From: Paramecium tetraurelia
Lineage: Eukaryota; Ciliophora; Oligohymenophorea; Peniculida; Parameciidae
DNA length: 64,000 nt
Assembly (NCBI RefSeq): GCF_000165425.1
Contig: NW_001799619.1
Location: 252,578 to 316,577 of the forward strand
Direction: 5' to 3'
Shown: piece after piece, positions 1 to 12,363 of the stretch
Layout of the letters: each line of letters starts with the position of its first letter
How positions within the stretch are numbered: the first letter of the stretch is position 1
Made by a program: the position numbers and the translations under genes
Notes under the pieces: model-generated
Databases searched by the model: none
Seen by the model: only the letters and a program-made list of their open reading frames with translations
What the model was told of the DNA's origin: nothing

Positions 1-1753
1 TGAACGTAACCTATAATTTTAAATAAACCAAAAAATTCACTCTAAATATTTGATGTATTATTGGTTGAAGATACTTTAATAAAATTCTTATTATTAAGAA
101 CTAGAATTTTATAAAAACTTTTAAAATTGAAGGTTTTAGATTTATCTTGGGTTTGTTGAAACGAAGTTTGATAATCATAAAAACGTGAGTTAATTAATAA
201 TTTATCTATATAACTAAATTTGATATAAATAGTATTATGATTAATAATATCTAAATTGTCAAATACAATTAATTCTATAAGCCAATTCTTGATCTGAAAG
301 TATGTCTATTTAAGCAATATCTATTAGTTAAAACAAATGTTTATTTGGATATTCATTTTCATACTTTATCATCTCAATAATATATTTTGACATTAGAATA
401 AAACACAATTTTGCATGATTCATCTAAGGTGATTGTGTAGTTATTTAAATGATTGCATATTCCAAAAACTTTTGTAATTCATTTAAATCAATTTGATTCA
501 AGGAAGAATTAAGTAGTTATATATTTTTTTCAAAGATCATTTACTTCAAAAATTGAAGCTACTGAAGGCAATATTATCCTTTTTCTGTTAAGATAAACTT
601 ATCGAATTCCTTAAATAATACAGATTGATCAATAAGATTGAGATGACAAAATGCACAACTTTGGAGATATTAAGCTAATTGCTAAGCATATTAATATTAT
701 CTTTATTATGCACTTACAAAAATGCTAAAATTATAAAGACTTCTTGTTGTATTGATGATGTTTAAGTACAACTTTTAGTTATTTTCAAATTCAATCTCAA
801 GATAGTTTCTTATCATAAGTCTTTAATATTCAAATAAATTTTGATTGCTTATCAATTAAGATTCGCTCAATTATTAGCCCTTTTCCTCTTCGATATTTTG
901 TATTTATTGCATATAATAATCATTTTTACAAAGCAACTCGTGATTATAAATTTCATCCCAATTGATGCGCTCATCCTCATTAACTTAAAGACACTTTTAT
1001 ATTAAATCCTAGAGAAGTGCATTGTCAATTTTAGGTACTACGATTGGCAATTTGATTTACTCTTGTAATTCTAATACATTCTAGGCTTTAATGGGGGGCT
1101 TTTGGAAAATGAGTTCATAAAGAATCATCCCAAGAGACCAAATATCACATTTAGAAGAATAAGGCTATCTTAGCACTGTTTATGGTGCCATATACAATGG
1201 AGTTCCTGCTACACTATTCATTAGATCATTTTCAAAGTTGATTCGTTTAGAAAACCCAAAATCTGCAATTTTAATAACGTTCTAATGAATTAAGATATTA
1301 GCTGGCTTTAAATCTCTATGGATTATAGATTTATTTTACAACTCTCGGTATCTAACAATAATGTTAGACTTTACCCATTTAATATTTGCTACAATATGCT
1401 TATTACTAAGTTGTCATCTTATTTACCTCTTTTAATCAAATCTCTTAAGTCTCCACCATCGCAAAATTCGGATATGATGTATATATTATTTTGTGTTTCG
1501 TAATAATCTAAAAATTTCACAATATTAGGATGATTTAAAGTCCTCATAGATTCTACTTCGTTTTTTAAGTGTTTCTCATTCTCCTTAAAATGATCAATTT
1601 TATTCAAATTACTTTATTAATCATTCTTTTGTCTATCACTTTGACTGCCACTGGTTATCCTTATTAGGTTTTACCTTTGAAAACAGAGCCATAAGCTCCC
1701 CTACCAATAAGATGATTCATATTAAATCTATAATGACCAATCAATTTATCCAT
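1..1753 (-). CDS. ULK/ATG1-like Ser/Thr protein kinase (3' end off left edge)
   Basis: The N-terminal half is a protein kinase: glycine loop GRGAYGSVFKGK at about residues 17-28, VAVKVID with the ATP lysine, HRDLKPAN catalytic loop, DFGFSKR, and AGTPLYMAP in the activation segment. The hinge YIISEFCDGGDLRDLI resembles ULK/ATG1 and CAMK-like kinases. A long lysine/glutamine-rich tail with no domain I recognise follows. An intron lies at 1352-1374. A second break, around 1584-1612, needs either a 29-nt intron ending AAG or a frameshift. The frame meets TGA at 259-261; removing 16 nt (251-266, GTA...TAG) reopens it to the window edge with coding-like sequence, so I extend the gene to base 1. If that tiny intron is false, the CDS stops at 259. 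Kinase call firm, left end uncertain. Confidence 0.75.
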
Positions 1754-1978
1754 TGATATTTAAAAAAATAATATAAAATATTCTCTTTTTTTATTTAGAA
1801 TTCATGAATACAACTTTACTATCTCATTCTCTAGTTCAATATAATCTCATTTCTTTTTTAAAGGCTTTTAAACTTATTCATAGTCAAATAAAAATGCCAT
1901 GCACTTTTTATAAGAGCAACTAAAAGAGTTTCCATACCCCATTTAGAATTCTCTGAGATTTGTCTGACTTTGAAGGAT

Positions 1979-4184
1979 ATGATGTGTAAAGATTTATATC
2001 AAAATATTGATATACAAAAATTAACTATAAATTATATTATGTAATAGTTTTCAACCCAAATTGAATTTTAGGAAGACTTTGATTTTAAAAATTCTATCTT
2101 ACTTGGTCAAGGAACATTTGGGAAGGTTTTCAAGGCTAAGGCTCTTAAATCTTTGCCTCAAGGATATTATGCTTTGAAGATAATTGAAACCTAAAGGTAT
2201 ACGAATTTAGAGCTTAGCGAATAGGCTTATGAGTTGGCTATTTAAGAATTAAATTTGTATTCAGCAATAACGTATCACTAGAACGTTATTAAGGTTTACA
2301 AAGTATATTCTTGGAAAGATGAAATGCCGTTTAGGAAATTTGTATTAGTGTTTGCAATGGAATTAGGAATAAATAGTCTTAGATAGGACATCGAGGAGAG
2401 AAGGAAAAATCTGAAAGAATATGGAGGTTCATTAAACTCAATTAAATAATAGACATGTTGATAATAGACATAATGAATTAATGTTTGAGAGCATTTCACT
2501 ATTTAGCCAAGAATAAGCATTTATTCCATAGGGATATAAAGCCAGAAAATATCTTAGTAACAAGTTTATAACCATACACTGTTAAACTAGTTGATTTTGG
2601 GGCTGGAAAGGAGAATTTTCATGGATAAGCAATGTTAAATACTTTGGTAGGGACACCTTTATTTTTGTCACCCAAATTATACGTTGCTTATTCAATGAAC
2701 TAACCTGGAAAAGTGAAGTATAATTTATTCTATTAAAGACATGACTTAGAAAAGAGCGATGTATTTTCTTTGGGTATAACATTCTTGCAAATGATTCTAC
2801 TACTTCATGATAGGGATTTGTCAAAGTTGAATGATCCTATCATTTATGACGATAAAACTGGAGATCCAATTGATACAAGTGAATAATTTGCTTTGAGAAA
2901 AGACTGTCAAGGGTGGAAAAAACTATAGAATCACATAAATATCATTAAGCATCCTTCGATCAAAGCTTGTATCTACGGAATGACAGAATTTAGTGAAAGG
3001 AACCGATTCACGTGGTTCTAAGCTTTAACAACATTAGATCCGGATTTCAAGGATGAGTAAATTAATTAACAAATTTAGTGAGAAACCATAGATCCAGAAA
3101 CCAATATAGTCTCATGAGTAAAAATAATAGGTTATTTAATCCTACTCGAATGAAAATACAACACTCAAATTTCTAGGAACTCTGAATGATGAAAATTATC
3201 ATGATAAGATCATTTCAGCTGGAAATCAAATTCTGTCCCATTCAAAGGAAGGTGTAAGACTTATCTCAATTGGAGGTACAGTAGAATGGATTTTTAACCA
3301 AAGTACTCATAGTCTATAAATGTAGATGTTAGCTTTTTATCATATCTTCCTTCCCTTGAGATTTGTGTAGGATTAACAAGTTTCGGGGAAATATTTGGAA
3401 TAAATCTAAAAAATAAATCATTTATTTGTGAAAGGATTATTCATTTTCAACATGATACAATTAGTGTATGAATGCCTTTCAAGCTTTAGGTTATGAAATA
3501 TATGAGGAAGGACCTCTGTATATTGGGAACAAAGTTTGGAGAAATCATGATATTAGCATTTGATACTTAACCTCCTTCTGTAATTAAAAAATACAAAGAA
3601 CTTGATAGGGCAGTTGTAGATCTAGTATATGATGATGAAGTCAAATATATAATATCAACACATGACAATTCAGCTATCTTTTGTAAATATTTAGCGTATG
3701 AATAAACGTAATTTTGCAATTCTAATAATATAGTGCTAAATATATTTATGAAACTTAATTGAATAATTTAATCTTGATCTCATCTGAATATTTCGCAGGA
3801 ACAACAAAAGACTAACCAGAAATTCCTATTTTTTAAATTCGAGATGGTAATAAATTAAAATTCACCTTAGGTGTAATAAACTTAGTTTAAATATATTAAA
3901 TACATAATAAAACAGTCCCTTTATCACTAGCGATGTCAGATATTTACCTTGTTTGGGTGAGTTAAAAATTCATAGGGTCAATTTAAGTGGATGGTGATCT
4001 TAGCAAATTAAATGAAGAAAAAGGTAAAGAGTTAATTGTTAATGCCTCAAAGCCAGCTCATTTAATAACAACAGTATAGAATGGAAAAATAATTGCTGCT
4101 AGTGATGGAAACAAATTACATTTATACTAAATAGGTATTCATAAGTTCATTACTTTAGTCTCTCAAAATTGTGAAATATTTTGA
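1979..4184 (+). CDS. protein kinase with C-terminal WD/beta-propeller-like region
   Basis: MMCKDLYQ opens the frame. The kinase domain shows GQGTFGKVFKAKA, HRDIKPENIL, VDFGAGK and a SDVFSLGITF block, so it should be catalytically active. After about residue 330 the protein becomes beta-rich with repeats such as KIISAGNQILSHSKEG, ILGTKFGEIMIL and GKIIAASDGNKLHLY, which look like WD/propeller blades. Four introns join the frame: 2427-2452 (GTT donor), 3057-3078 (which contains TGA, so the kinase does not end there), 3464-3489 (GTG donor) and 3708-3733. Kinase domains joined to propellers are common in ciliate kinomes. The propeller assignment is from pattern only. The substrate is unknown. Confidence 0.75.
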
Positions 4185-4259
4185 TGTAGTCTTAATTAAA
4201 TTTATAAGGATTGAATAGATTAATAATATTTATTACATAAAGTTAAAATTTCACTCTTA

Positions 4260-4672
4260 TCAAAAATTTTAAATTTGACACAAATGTTGATTTAGCGAGT
4301 TCTATCTCTTTTTTAATTAAGGTTCATCTGAAATTAAGCAGTTTTGGATAATTTAATATGAATTTATTATTACATTATTCCAATTAATAATGGATCCTAA
4401 TTCTTATTACGCTACCACTTTAAGTAAATTTCTTAACTTTATCATTTTCCATCTTTCTAGCATCATTTAACTTCAAACTAATTTCCTAATTTTATAAATA
4501 ATCGAAAGCCATCTTCTAAAATAGTATAAATTGAATTTTGATCTGAATTATATTGGTTTGAAAAAAATAAATTAATTTCTTATCCTATAGGATAGAATTA
4601 ATTGTCAGGCTTTTAAACAATTTCGAATTTAATGTAACCATTCGAATGTACTTATATTAAATTTTTGTCCAT
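4260..4672 (-). CDS. small hypothetical protein
   Basis: A reading frame of about 120 codons begins MDKNLIQVHSNGYIKFEIV and ends DEPQLKKRQNSL...NF at TGA. Two introns are needed to join it, at 4457-4478 (GTT donor) and 4397-4415 (19 nt, GTA...TAG); both restore one continuous frame with normal amino-acid composition. I recognise no domain. It is convergent with the upstream kinase gene, whose stop is 75 nt away. It could be an over-reading of AT-rich spacer, but the fact that two splice sites both restore the frame argues for a real gene. Confidence 0.4.
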
Positions 4673-5028
4673 ACTTATTAATTTTTTTTAAATAAATGTA
4701 ATCGAAATTATGAACTTATATTTAGGACTTAGCAATTATTTCAAAAATGGATAATATAAATTTTCTGCATTGTATTTATAAAACCAGATAAACTTTATCA
4801 TCCAAAATTATTGTGTGTAGTTTTTAAATCGCTGAAAAAGGAATTTATAATTTCTTAATAGGTAGTGTTGTTTATTAATTAATTAATAAAAGTTTTTTTT
4901 ATTTGTTATTCAAATAAAATTAATGACTTTGAAAATAGAATCTCATTAACTAATTTTTTAATACTTAACCATTTATTTATTTGCATTTATTGTAATCTTA
5001 AAATTTAAAAACTAAGAAATACGACATC

Positions 5029-6548
5029 ATGAACAGTAACTGGTAGAATGTATTTAATTGGATTCATGTTTCTGGAGCTTTGATAAGTTAAGACAACGAG
5101 AATATTTAGATTGATCTTGTACCCTAACGAAAAGATGTTTCTAATGAATTGCCTATGGAAATCAACCCTTCTGTTGTGATTAAGAAATAACTAAATTACG
5201 ATGACGAAGTTGGTTGGAGTTGGCACAAATCATGGAATTTACCTGAAATTGAATATAATATAAATGTACATATGCATTCTTAGGTTTATTAGTGGGTGCC
5301 TTGTTAAAGCCAATTGTATTAAGCAACTTTATTTGCATAAATCTTTGTAGTAAAAGCCTTGGAGAAGCAATGCCACTTTAAAAATTTAGGTATAAAAGGA
5401 GAATCAAAAAAATAAATAATAGAACAAGAGGCCAACTTCAGATGTTTAAAATTTACAACAACTTCCTATAATAACGAAGTATAAACTCATATAGTAATGT
5501 TAGCATAAGAAATTCCATTTAATGATTGTTTTGTTTTATTCCCCAGTAAATGGCGAAAAAGTGGTCCTCAGCTCTATAATATCTCCAGAAATTTATGTGG
5601 ATTCTAGAAAATTTGCTAGATTTCACAATATCCCTGTTCATTAGCCTTCCTTTACAGAATTATTTCCTTATGACTTACTTTATTCAATAATTACAAAAAG
5701 AGACACAAAAAATAGGTCTGTCAAGATGATTAAAATAGAAAACTCAATTGCGGGATTTATTAATTATTTTACTGCACCAAATATCAGAAATAAAATTAAA
5801 CATCCGATATTTTTGGCATTAAGATTCTCAAGTTTAATTAAATTATTTGTTGATTAATAATTATTTTATTAATAAACTAATATTGTGACATCGATTTAAA
5901 TTCATTTAAACAATATCATAAATAAAGTGGAAAGCCAAAAGAGAATAAAGCTATTAATTTCAACTTAAAGTGAAGATAATATACTCTAAAAAAAAGTAAA
6001 AGTCACCATTATTCTAGGCAATGGAACTAATTTAATAATTAGAAAATGGTTGCTACGAAATTTATACACAATAATGTTACTTACCCAATAATGTTGTCTT
6101 AATAGAAGATCAGCAATAGCTTCTTCTGTAATATGGTGAGCTTTTCTAAAAATCTTTGCAATCGAATTCTAAAAATGAAAATTCTACCCAAATACAAACA
6201 TAATCCATATCTTAAATTGAGGAAAATGTAGTTCAAAAGGTGAAGGTTGAGTAATGTCCTAATACACCCAATAATAATCCTGTATAAACATTTAGAGAGA
6301 TAATTCCAACACCAAAATGTGAATTTCAAAATTCAATTAAGAAAGAAGAGAATTCAAAAATTTAGGATTAAATCCAATACAACATTTATTAACAATACAA
6401 TATTAATTAGTCGCAATTATATTTATAATCGTATCTCAACCAATCTTATTAAAATTATGTGAAACTTCAAAATTAAAATTATTTAAACTAGTATTATCAT
6501 CCATATCCATATACTAGTCCGTAATATATTGTTTGGAAAAATATTTGA
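5029..6548 (+). CDS. unknown protein with possible beta-rich DNA-binding core
   Basis: The frame starts MNSNWQNVFNWIHVSG and reaches TGA at 6546-6548 after introns at 5479-5503 (25 nt) and 5996-6017 (22 nt). A central block of roughly 120 residues carries NFRCLKFTTTSYNN, HLMIVLFYSPVNGEKVVLSS and ISPEIYVDSRKFAR. This aromatic and basic beta-strand pattern reminds me of immunoglobulin-fold transcription factors (NDT80/PhoG, p53-like), but I cannot confirm it. The last 130 residues are rich in Q, N and Y with PYPYTSPQYIVW near the end, a low-complexity tail. No other family is recognised. The gene structure is well supported, the function is not. Confidence 0.55.
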
Positions 6549-6657
6549 AATATAAAAACTATGTATTGAATTATTAATTAAATATTAATTTAAATGTTGA
6601 AGCCTTCAGTGTGGTTTAAAAATTTATATGAAAAAAACAAAAATAAAAGCAAATGAA

Positions 6658-7706
6658 TCAATAAATTTCGGCATTTTTGAAACATGAATGTGTATGTTTG
6701 ACTCTTTTTCTTGAGTCCTTTTTAACTGGCATTTCACAGTTTTTACAATCGTCACATTTGCATAACTCAGAACATTTGACTCCCATTTAATAGCATTCAC
6801 AGTATTTTTTTAGACAATTGGACTTCTTGCAATTGCATCCCTTAAAATGTCTAGGCTTATGATCAATTTCATCTTCAGAATTACTCTACAATTAAAGATT
6901 AATAATACCCTAGAATCAACCTTTGGTCGAAATGCTTATGGATTCCTTTCCATAATCTATTGGATTATGTTTTCCCTTTCTTTAGTGTGATCATCATTAT
7001 TATGACAAGAACAGCAATTACAATCTTTTCCACAAGGAACTCCAGCAGCAAAACAATCACAATACAATTTTAGACATTTGGATTTCTTACAATTGCAAAC
7101 TATAATTTTGGGTTTCTGTTCTGTTAAAGGTTTTCTTCTTTTGGAGCTGGTCCTCTTTCTATTGTTAACTTAATCACTTGTAAATTTGAGAGGTTTCTTG
7201 AGGGTGACGAAATTTATGAATTTTAATTTAGTGGCTCTTTCCAATTTTCTATGAGGGGATTTGGGGGGACTTCTAAATTAGGAGTGAATATCTTAGTCGT
7301 CAGATAAAATTTCTTCTTCCTCGCATAATAGATCATCAGGAACTTTAAGAGAACTAAGAGGCGAGCTGATATTCACGAGTCGTTGTTCAGTCTTGGTATG
7401 ATCGAAATTTATCTATCTTGCTGGCGATATTACAAATATATTAGCCTTTTTAGTTGTTTAATGATTTAATGGAGAATAAGGTTGGAATCTAGAATTTATT
7501 GAGAAAATAGAGTACTAATTGGGAGACTTTAAGCAGGGGGTAAACTCTAATTTCTTACATACTTATTCAGGGGACTAGTCTTTTATATATATTTCATCTT
7601 GGTTGTGGACGCATTCTGCGTTAAAAACTGGGGATTTATGAATTTTTTCTAATCTTTAAAACAATTTAGTAAATGGAGTTCCATCCTATATAAATTCTGA
7701 GCTCAT
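6658..7706 (-). CDS. tesmin/LIN54-like CXC (CRC) domain protein
   Basis: Two cysteine-rich CXC repeats are plain. The first contains [20 protein letters not shown], the second [19 protein letters not shown] followed by [13 protein letters not shown], with the usual spacing and a conserved tyrosine in each. They are joined by a linker ending in PRHF. This paired arrangement defines the CRC domain of LIN54, tesmin and plant TSO1, which binds CHR promoter elements as part of the DREAM/MuvB cell-cycle complex. The 230-residue N-terminus ([16 protein letters not shown]...) has many SP/TP sites, suggesting CDK control. One 23-nt intron lies at 6886-6908 between the repeats. The start is the only ATG that opens the frame. 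The DREAM role is inferred from the family. Confidence 0.85.
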
Positions 7707-8238
7707 TTGTTATAAGAATTTTCCCTCTGAATTTAAATTCAAATTTTTATATATAAAATACCAAACAATTATTCCCCGCATTTAGAGTAAAGAATCTAAT
7801 AGAAAGCACCGCCATTAAAAGATAGTTTTGATTTGAATCGCTGAATTTAAATTATTCAAGTTTTTATAAGGACTTAATCATGATTAGTTAAAATAGTTGT
7901 TGGATAAAGCCATAATCATTTCCCGCATTAATTTAGGCAATTGTCGCATTATTAATTTGGTTATAATTTATTTCTAATTAAAATTATCTCAAACATAAAT
8001 AAAATTTAACAACTTTATTTTCTTTGATATTTAATATAGTAAAAGTAAGCAGAATCTTATTATTTCCTTACAAATAATTGTTTTAGTGTGAATATCTAGA
8101 TTCCCTTCATTCTCAATAGAGAATAGGGCAATGTTCGAGTGGAATGAACTGGGGAACTCGATTTTTTGATAATATATAGGCTCTGCATTGGTTAGTTATC
8201 AAATAAATTTATTTTAAATAATTTAAATAACCGAAGAT

Positions 8239-9772
8239 ATGGGTCATCTTTTTAGACATTAAGAAGGAGATGCAGGTAATTATGTACTCGAAGTTGTAGC
8301 ACCACCTCCTGCAATAGCAAATATTCCAGCACCTCAAGCATCAACTATTGATTATGATTGGATTCTAATTTCAGGGTTCATTATAGTGTTGACCTAAGTG
8401 GGATTTGCATTTATTGAAGCAGGATCAGTGAGATATAAGAATTCCTAATCAATAGTGATAAAAGTGATATTGGGTTTGTTCTTGACAATTTTAATATGGT
8501 GGTTGGTAATAAATGTAGTTAATAATAATAGTTTGGATATGGATTTTCATTTGGTTATGATTTCTAAACAAACTTTATGGGAGGCACTAAATTAGGAGGA
8601 TATAATTGGGAAGCAACTCAATTCGGAAATGATTATACAAATTTTGGTATTTCTGTTAATATTCAAATTTTGTTTAGTATTCAGAGCATCCGGTGCAGCA
8701 ATAGCCGTGTCAGTGTTATCTGGAGCAGCAGCAGAAAGAATGACATTCTTGGCATGGTCAATTTTAGCTATAGTATACGCAGGATTCATTTATGCTGGAT
8801 TAGCACATTGGACATTGGCATAAGGATGGTATAGATTCAATGAGAATATAAATAGGTTGACAACTTTGGGATACAAGGATTTCTCAGGAGCTGGTGTAGT
8901 ATTTTTCGCAGCAGGTGTTGCTGGATTAGTTGTGACAGTATTGTTGAAGCCAAGAAGATTCAGATTTGATCCAAACACAACCTTGTAATTCTAAAGACAT
9001 TCTCCAATTTATATTGCTTTCGGTTCAATTTTGGTCTTTGCAGGATGGTTATTCTACAATGGAGGTATTGTGGCCCAAGGAGCTAATTCCAAATACACCT
9101 TAAGGATTAGTAGCAGTCAATACTTTGGTTGCTGGAGCCACTGGTGGATTCTTTGCCTTCATCATCAGATATTTCTAATACGAAACCACAAGTTTGGTTG
9201 CCTTGTCTAGAGGTATTATCAGCGCTTTGGTGGCTGTAAGTGCTGCTACTGATGACATGAAACCATGGACTGCATTCATTTATGGTCTATTGGCTGCTGT
9301 CTTCTACAGTGTTTTGGCTAAAGTCATTCCAAAGGTACATATTGATGATCCCGTTGAAGTTGTACCTGTGTTTTTGGTATAATATTCTATTAAGTCATTT
9401 AGGGTAATGGATTTTTGGGAATCTTCTTGTCAGCCTTCTTTGACACTAAGGCCGGTATTATCTACGGATTCGGAGCTAAATTATTAGGAATGCAATTGTT
9501 GGGATTATTGATCATATTTGTATGGGTTGCCTTCTTCGTTTTAATTACATTGCTGATTTTAAAGGGATTCGGAGTTCTTAGAATTGATTCAGAAACTGAG
9601 AGTGTTGGTATTGATAAGGCACATTGTAATTAAATGCAACTTATTATTAGGTTTGGGTGAAGCCATTGTTTTTGCTAACTAAGTTGATGAGGCTCCACTT
9701 ATTTAAAAAACCGAATTGGTTCAATTAGGAAACAGCCAAATTGGATCAGGATTTAGACCTGGTTTCAGATGA
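8239..9772 (+). CDS. ammonium transporter (Amt/Mep/Rh superfamily), one frameshift
   Basis: A polytopic membrane protein of about 460 residues. Typical Amt blocks include DYDWILISGFIIVLTQVGFA, RASGAAIAVSVLSGAAAERM, AHWTLAQGW, DFSGAGVVFFAAG, GWLFYNGG, NTPQGLVAVNTLVAGATGG and DDPVEVVPVF. Introns are at 8506-8531, 8647-8677, 9377-9402 and 9626-9650. Between GWLFYNGG and NTPQGL the frame slips by one base (about 9088-9092, an extra C fits best); no intron of normal size repairs it. Both pore histidines of AmtB-type channels appear replaced by phenylalanine (VVF for VVH, PVF for the second), so ordinary ammonium conduction is uncertain. It should sit in the plasma or vacuolar membrane. Family certain, activity unsure. 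Confidence 0.85.
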
Positions 9773-9881
9773 TATTAAAATCATTCATATATATGAGCAG
9801 TTTTTATCAAAAACCTTTAATTTCTTTTTTGATACCATATAAAGTATATTTATATCCTAAAACACCAACTCCATAAATAAT

Positions 9882-11531
9882 ATGAATAATTAAAGAATTT
9901 GGAACAAGGTAGACTAAAACTATTCAAATTGTACTCATGGTTTACGTTTAAAGCTCTTGAAATCAGGTAAGAATTGCCACATTGTCTACATACTCTGCAC
10001 AGAAAAGCAGATAATGCTATTTAAAGTAACAAAAACTTTATATAATTAGGATGATGATTTAACAAAACCTTACAAATATTTACCCATAAACTTTGAATAT
10101 AGGTTTCAGGTTGTAAGAACTCCTCCGGTGTTAATAAACCCGTCTCTTTCTGAAAACAAGGGGGAAAATGTTATATCCCTGGGAGAAATACTTGCTATAC
10201 GATTTATCCGGGATAACGTAGAGAAGTGGAGTGAATTCAGGGGGTCAGTGAGTGATTTGGAGTATTTGAGACAGTTTTTGGGAAAGAAGATGAACTAAAC
10301 TGGATTTCATTAGTATTTTAAGGTGTACAAAAAAATAGGGAAAGGGAGCTTTGCTTCGGTGTATTTGGCACAGCGGATAGAGGATGGAACAAAGATGGCT
10401 GTGAAGGCGTTCTGTAAGAATGCAGTTTATAAGGAGGAGAATGGAAAGGTAAGTATGAAAATAAACAAGTTAGGAAGGGTTAATTAATGAAATTCAAATA
10501 ATGAGAATTCTGGATCATCCTAACTTAATGAAACTGTATGAAGTTTACGAAACACAAAATTCTATCTACATGTGTTTGGAGTTATTAGAAGGAGATCAAT
10601 TATACGGCTTGTTCAAGATGAAGAGATCCTTTAGTGCTCAGCAAATACACTCAATAATGAAAGGATTGTTGGAAGGCTTGAATTACATTCACAGTATGGG
10701 AATAATGCACAGAGATCTTAAGCTCGAAAATATCTTATTCAAAGAGCCAGAGTATGTTAATCATATAAAGTTTAGTAATTACGATTCCGTGGTGATAGCT
10801 GATTTCGGATTGGCAACCAGGGTCGATTAGAAGCCATTTCTGTACACCAAATGTGGAACTCCTGGATTTGTTGCTCCGGAAGTTATCAATTTGAAGGATG
10901 AGTAATTATGTTATGGCTCGGTTTGCGACATGTATTCGTTAGGAGTGATCCTATATATCTTGATTACAGGACAACCGGTGTTCAAGGGCAAGAGTTATAA
11001 TACCATAGTGAGGAGGAATCGAGAAGCCATTGTAGATTTTCAAACTGAAAAACTTAATTAAGTATCGGATAATTAGAGAAGCTTATTGATTAAGATGCTC
11101 CAGGCAGACCCAGATTTAAGGATCACTTCCAAACAGGCTTTGATGCATGAATACTTCTGCGCCTATTACGAAGAGGAATTTGCTCAGATGTACACTGATG
11201 ATGACCCACACTTGGGGGAGATGCTCGTTAAATTGAATGCCGAGTATATTCGATTGGATATGGAAAGGCTGAAGAGATCCAATGATGAGAATGACATTTG
11301 CAAGACTGAGGATCTGAAGGTTGACTAGAGTTAGGAAAAGAACGATTTCCTCAAAATCATCATGAGAACTCCAGTCATTACTGGAAGAACCAGATCTATT
11401 GAGAGTACTTTCCTTATCCATATTTAGATTCTCCCTTTAATGGGTTTTAATCGCCCAACCAAGATACTCATATCCCTCACATCTAATAAATTTAAGCCAA
11501 TTGGATCAAACCCTTGGCTTTATAACATTGA
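9882..11531 (+). CDS. PH-like domain plus CAMK-like Ser/Thr protein kinase
   Basis: Starts MNNQRIWNKVDQNYS. The first 110 residues (LRLKLLKSGKNCHIVYILCT...) have the strand pattern of a pleckstrin-homology domain seen in front of many Paramecium kinases. The kinase follows: IGKGSFASVYLAQ, KMAVKAF, HRDLKLENIL, IADFGLATRV, GTPGFVAPEVI and SVCDMYSLGVILY. All catalytic residues are present. Introns are at 10026-10049, 10449-10473 and 11405-11427; splicing the last gives a short proline/glutamine-rich tail ending LALQH and TGA at 11529-11531. Without that splice the frame would run into the next gene. Membrane recruitment by the PH-like region is inferred. Confidence 0.8.
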
Positions 11532-11611
11532 GAAAAGGTCATTTATAATTGAATTTAGATTGTACTAATATTCATTATATAAATATATTAATTATTATCT
11601 CTCAACAGGTC

Positions 11612-12354
11612 ATGCAGAACATCCTATCTTAATAATAACAATTTTTTGATTTGTTAGACAAATAAGTGGATGCCTATAAGACATTGCTTGATCAGTTGAG
11701 CCAGAGCTAAGACAAATTCAATCATCTCCTTTAGGACTATTTGCAAAGATTTCAAACCATCAATAACAAACTAGTCCAAGGCCGTCAAGATTTTTCGTGC
11801 TCATAAATTCAAATTAAAAGAAATGATGAATTGTACACGCATTCTTAATTACATATATAATTCAATTTAAGATCTGTAATTCTTATGTTTTAATGTTTTA
11901 GTTACTGGAGAAGCAATATAAATACAAACTTACCTTAGCAGACGCCCTCGAAACTCCCCTTTATCGAGATCGCATTTTCTAATTAAGAGTCGAACTCAAA
12001 AACAAGAGTGGAGATCTTGTTAAAAACCCCAATAAAATCGAACTTGTTGTTGCTATCTACTCACAAGAACAGTATCCCAAGGAAATCAAAGTTAATAATA
12101 AAGGAGAATAGATATTGAAAGGTCATCTTTGTGTGCCTCTCATCAAAGGAACCGCCTTCTTTACAAGAGTTCAAATTAGGGAAGTATCTTCCCATTATTA
12201 AAATGGCTCCATCATCTTAGCTATCCTCCCCTAATTCAAGTCTAATGATGAACCCATCAATAGTAGGGATGTTCAACCACTCATCGTCGAGAATATTAAA
12301 GTTAAAGCAAAGAAATTTTCAGAACGCCACATTCCTGTGTATGTAAATTAATGA
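11612..12354 (+). CDS. hypothetical protein: coiled coil plus beta-sandwich-like domain
   Basis: MQNILSQQQQFFDLLDKQVD opens about 80 residues of glutamine-rich amphipathic helix. After a 26-nt intron at 11876-11901 comes a beta-rich region: LYRDRIFQLRVELKNKSG, NKIELVVAIYSQEQYPKEI, LKGHLCVPLIKGTAFFTRVQI and GSIILAILPQF, ending SERHIPVYVN. I have the impression of an immunoglobulin-like or C2-like sandwich but cannot name the family. There is no signal peptide or membrane segment. The stop is only 10 bases upstream of the following pseudogene's apparent start. Confidence 0.55.
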
Positions 12355-12363
12355 TTAATTATA

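Noticed and set aside
3079..3081. TGA ending the kinase before the WD-like part
   Set aside because: The TGA straddles the end of a 22-nt GTA...TAG segment (3057-3078) whose removal joins the two parts in one coding frame, so it is not a stop.
9066..9111. 46-nt GTA...TAG intron to repair the Amt frame
   Set aside because: It would be far longer than any other intron here and would delete part of a conserved segment; a one-base indel is simpler.
8577..9633. Several short standard-code ORFs in the Amt region, on both strands
   Set aside because: They are fragments or shadows of one transporter gene read with code 6 and spliced.
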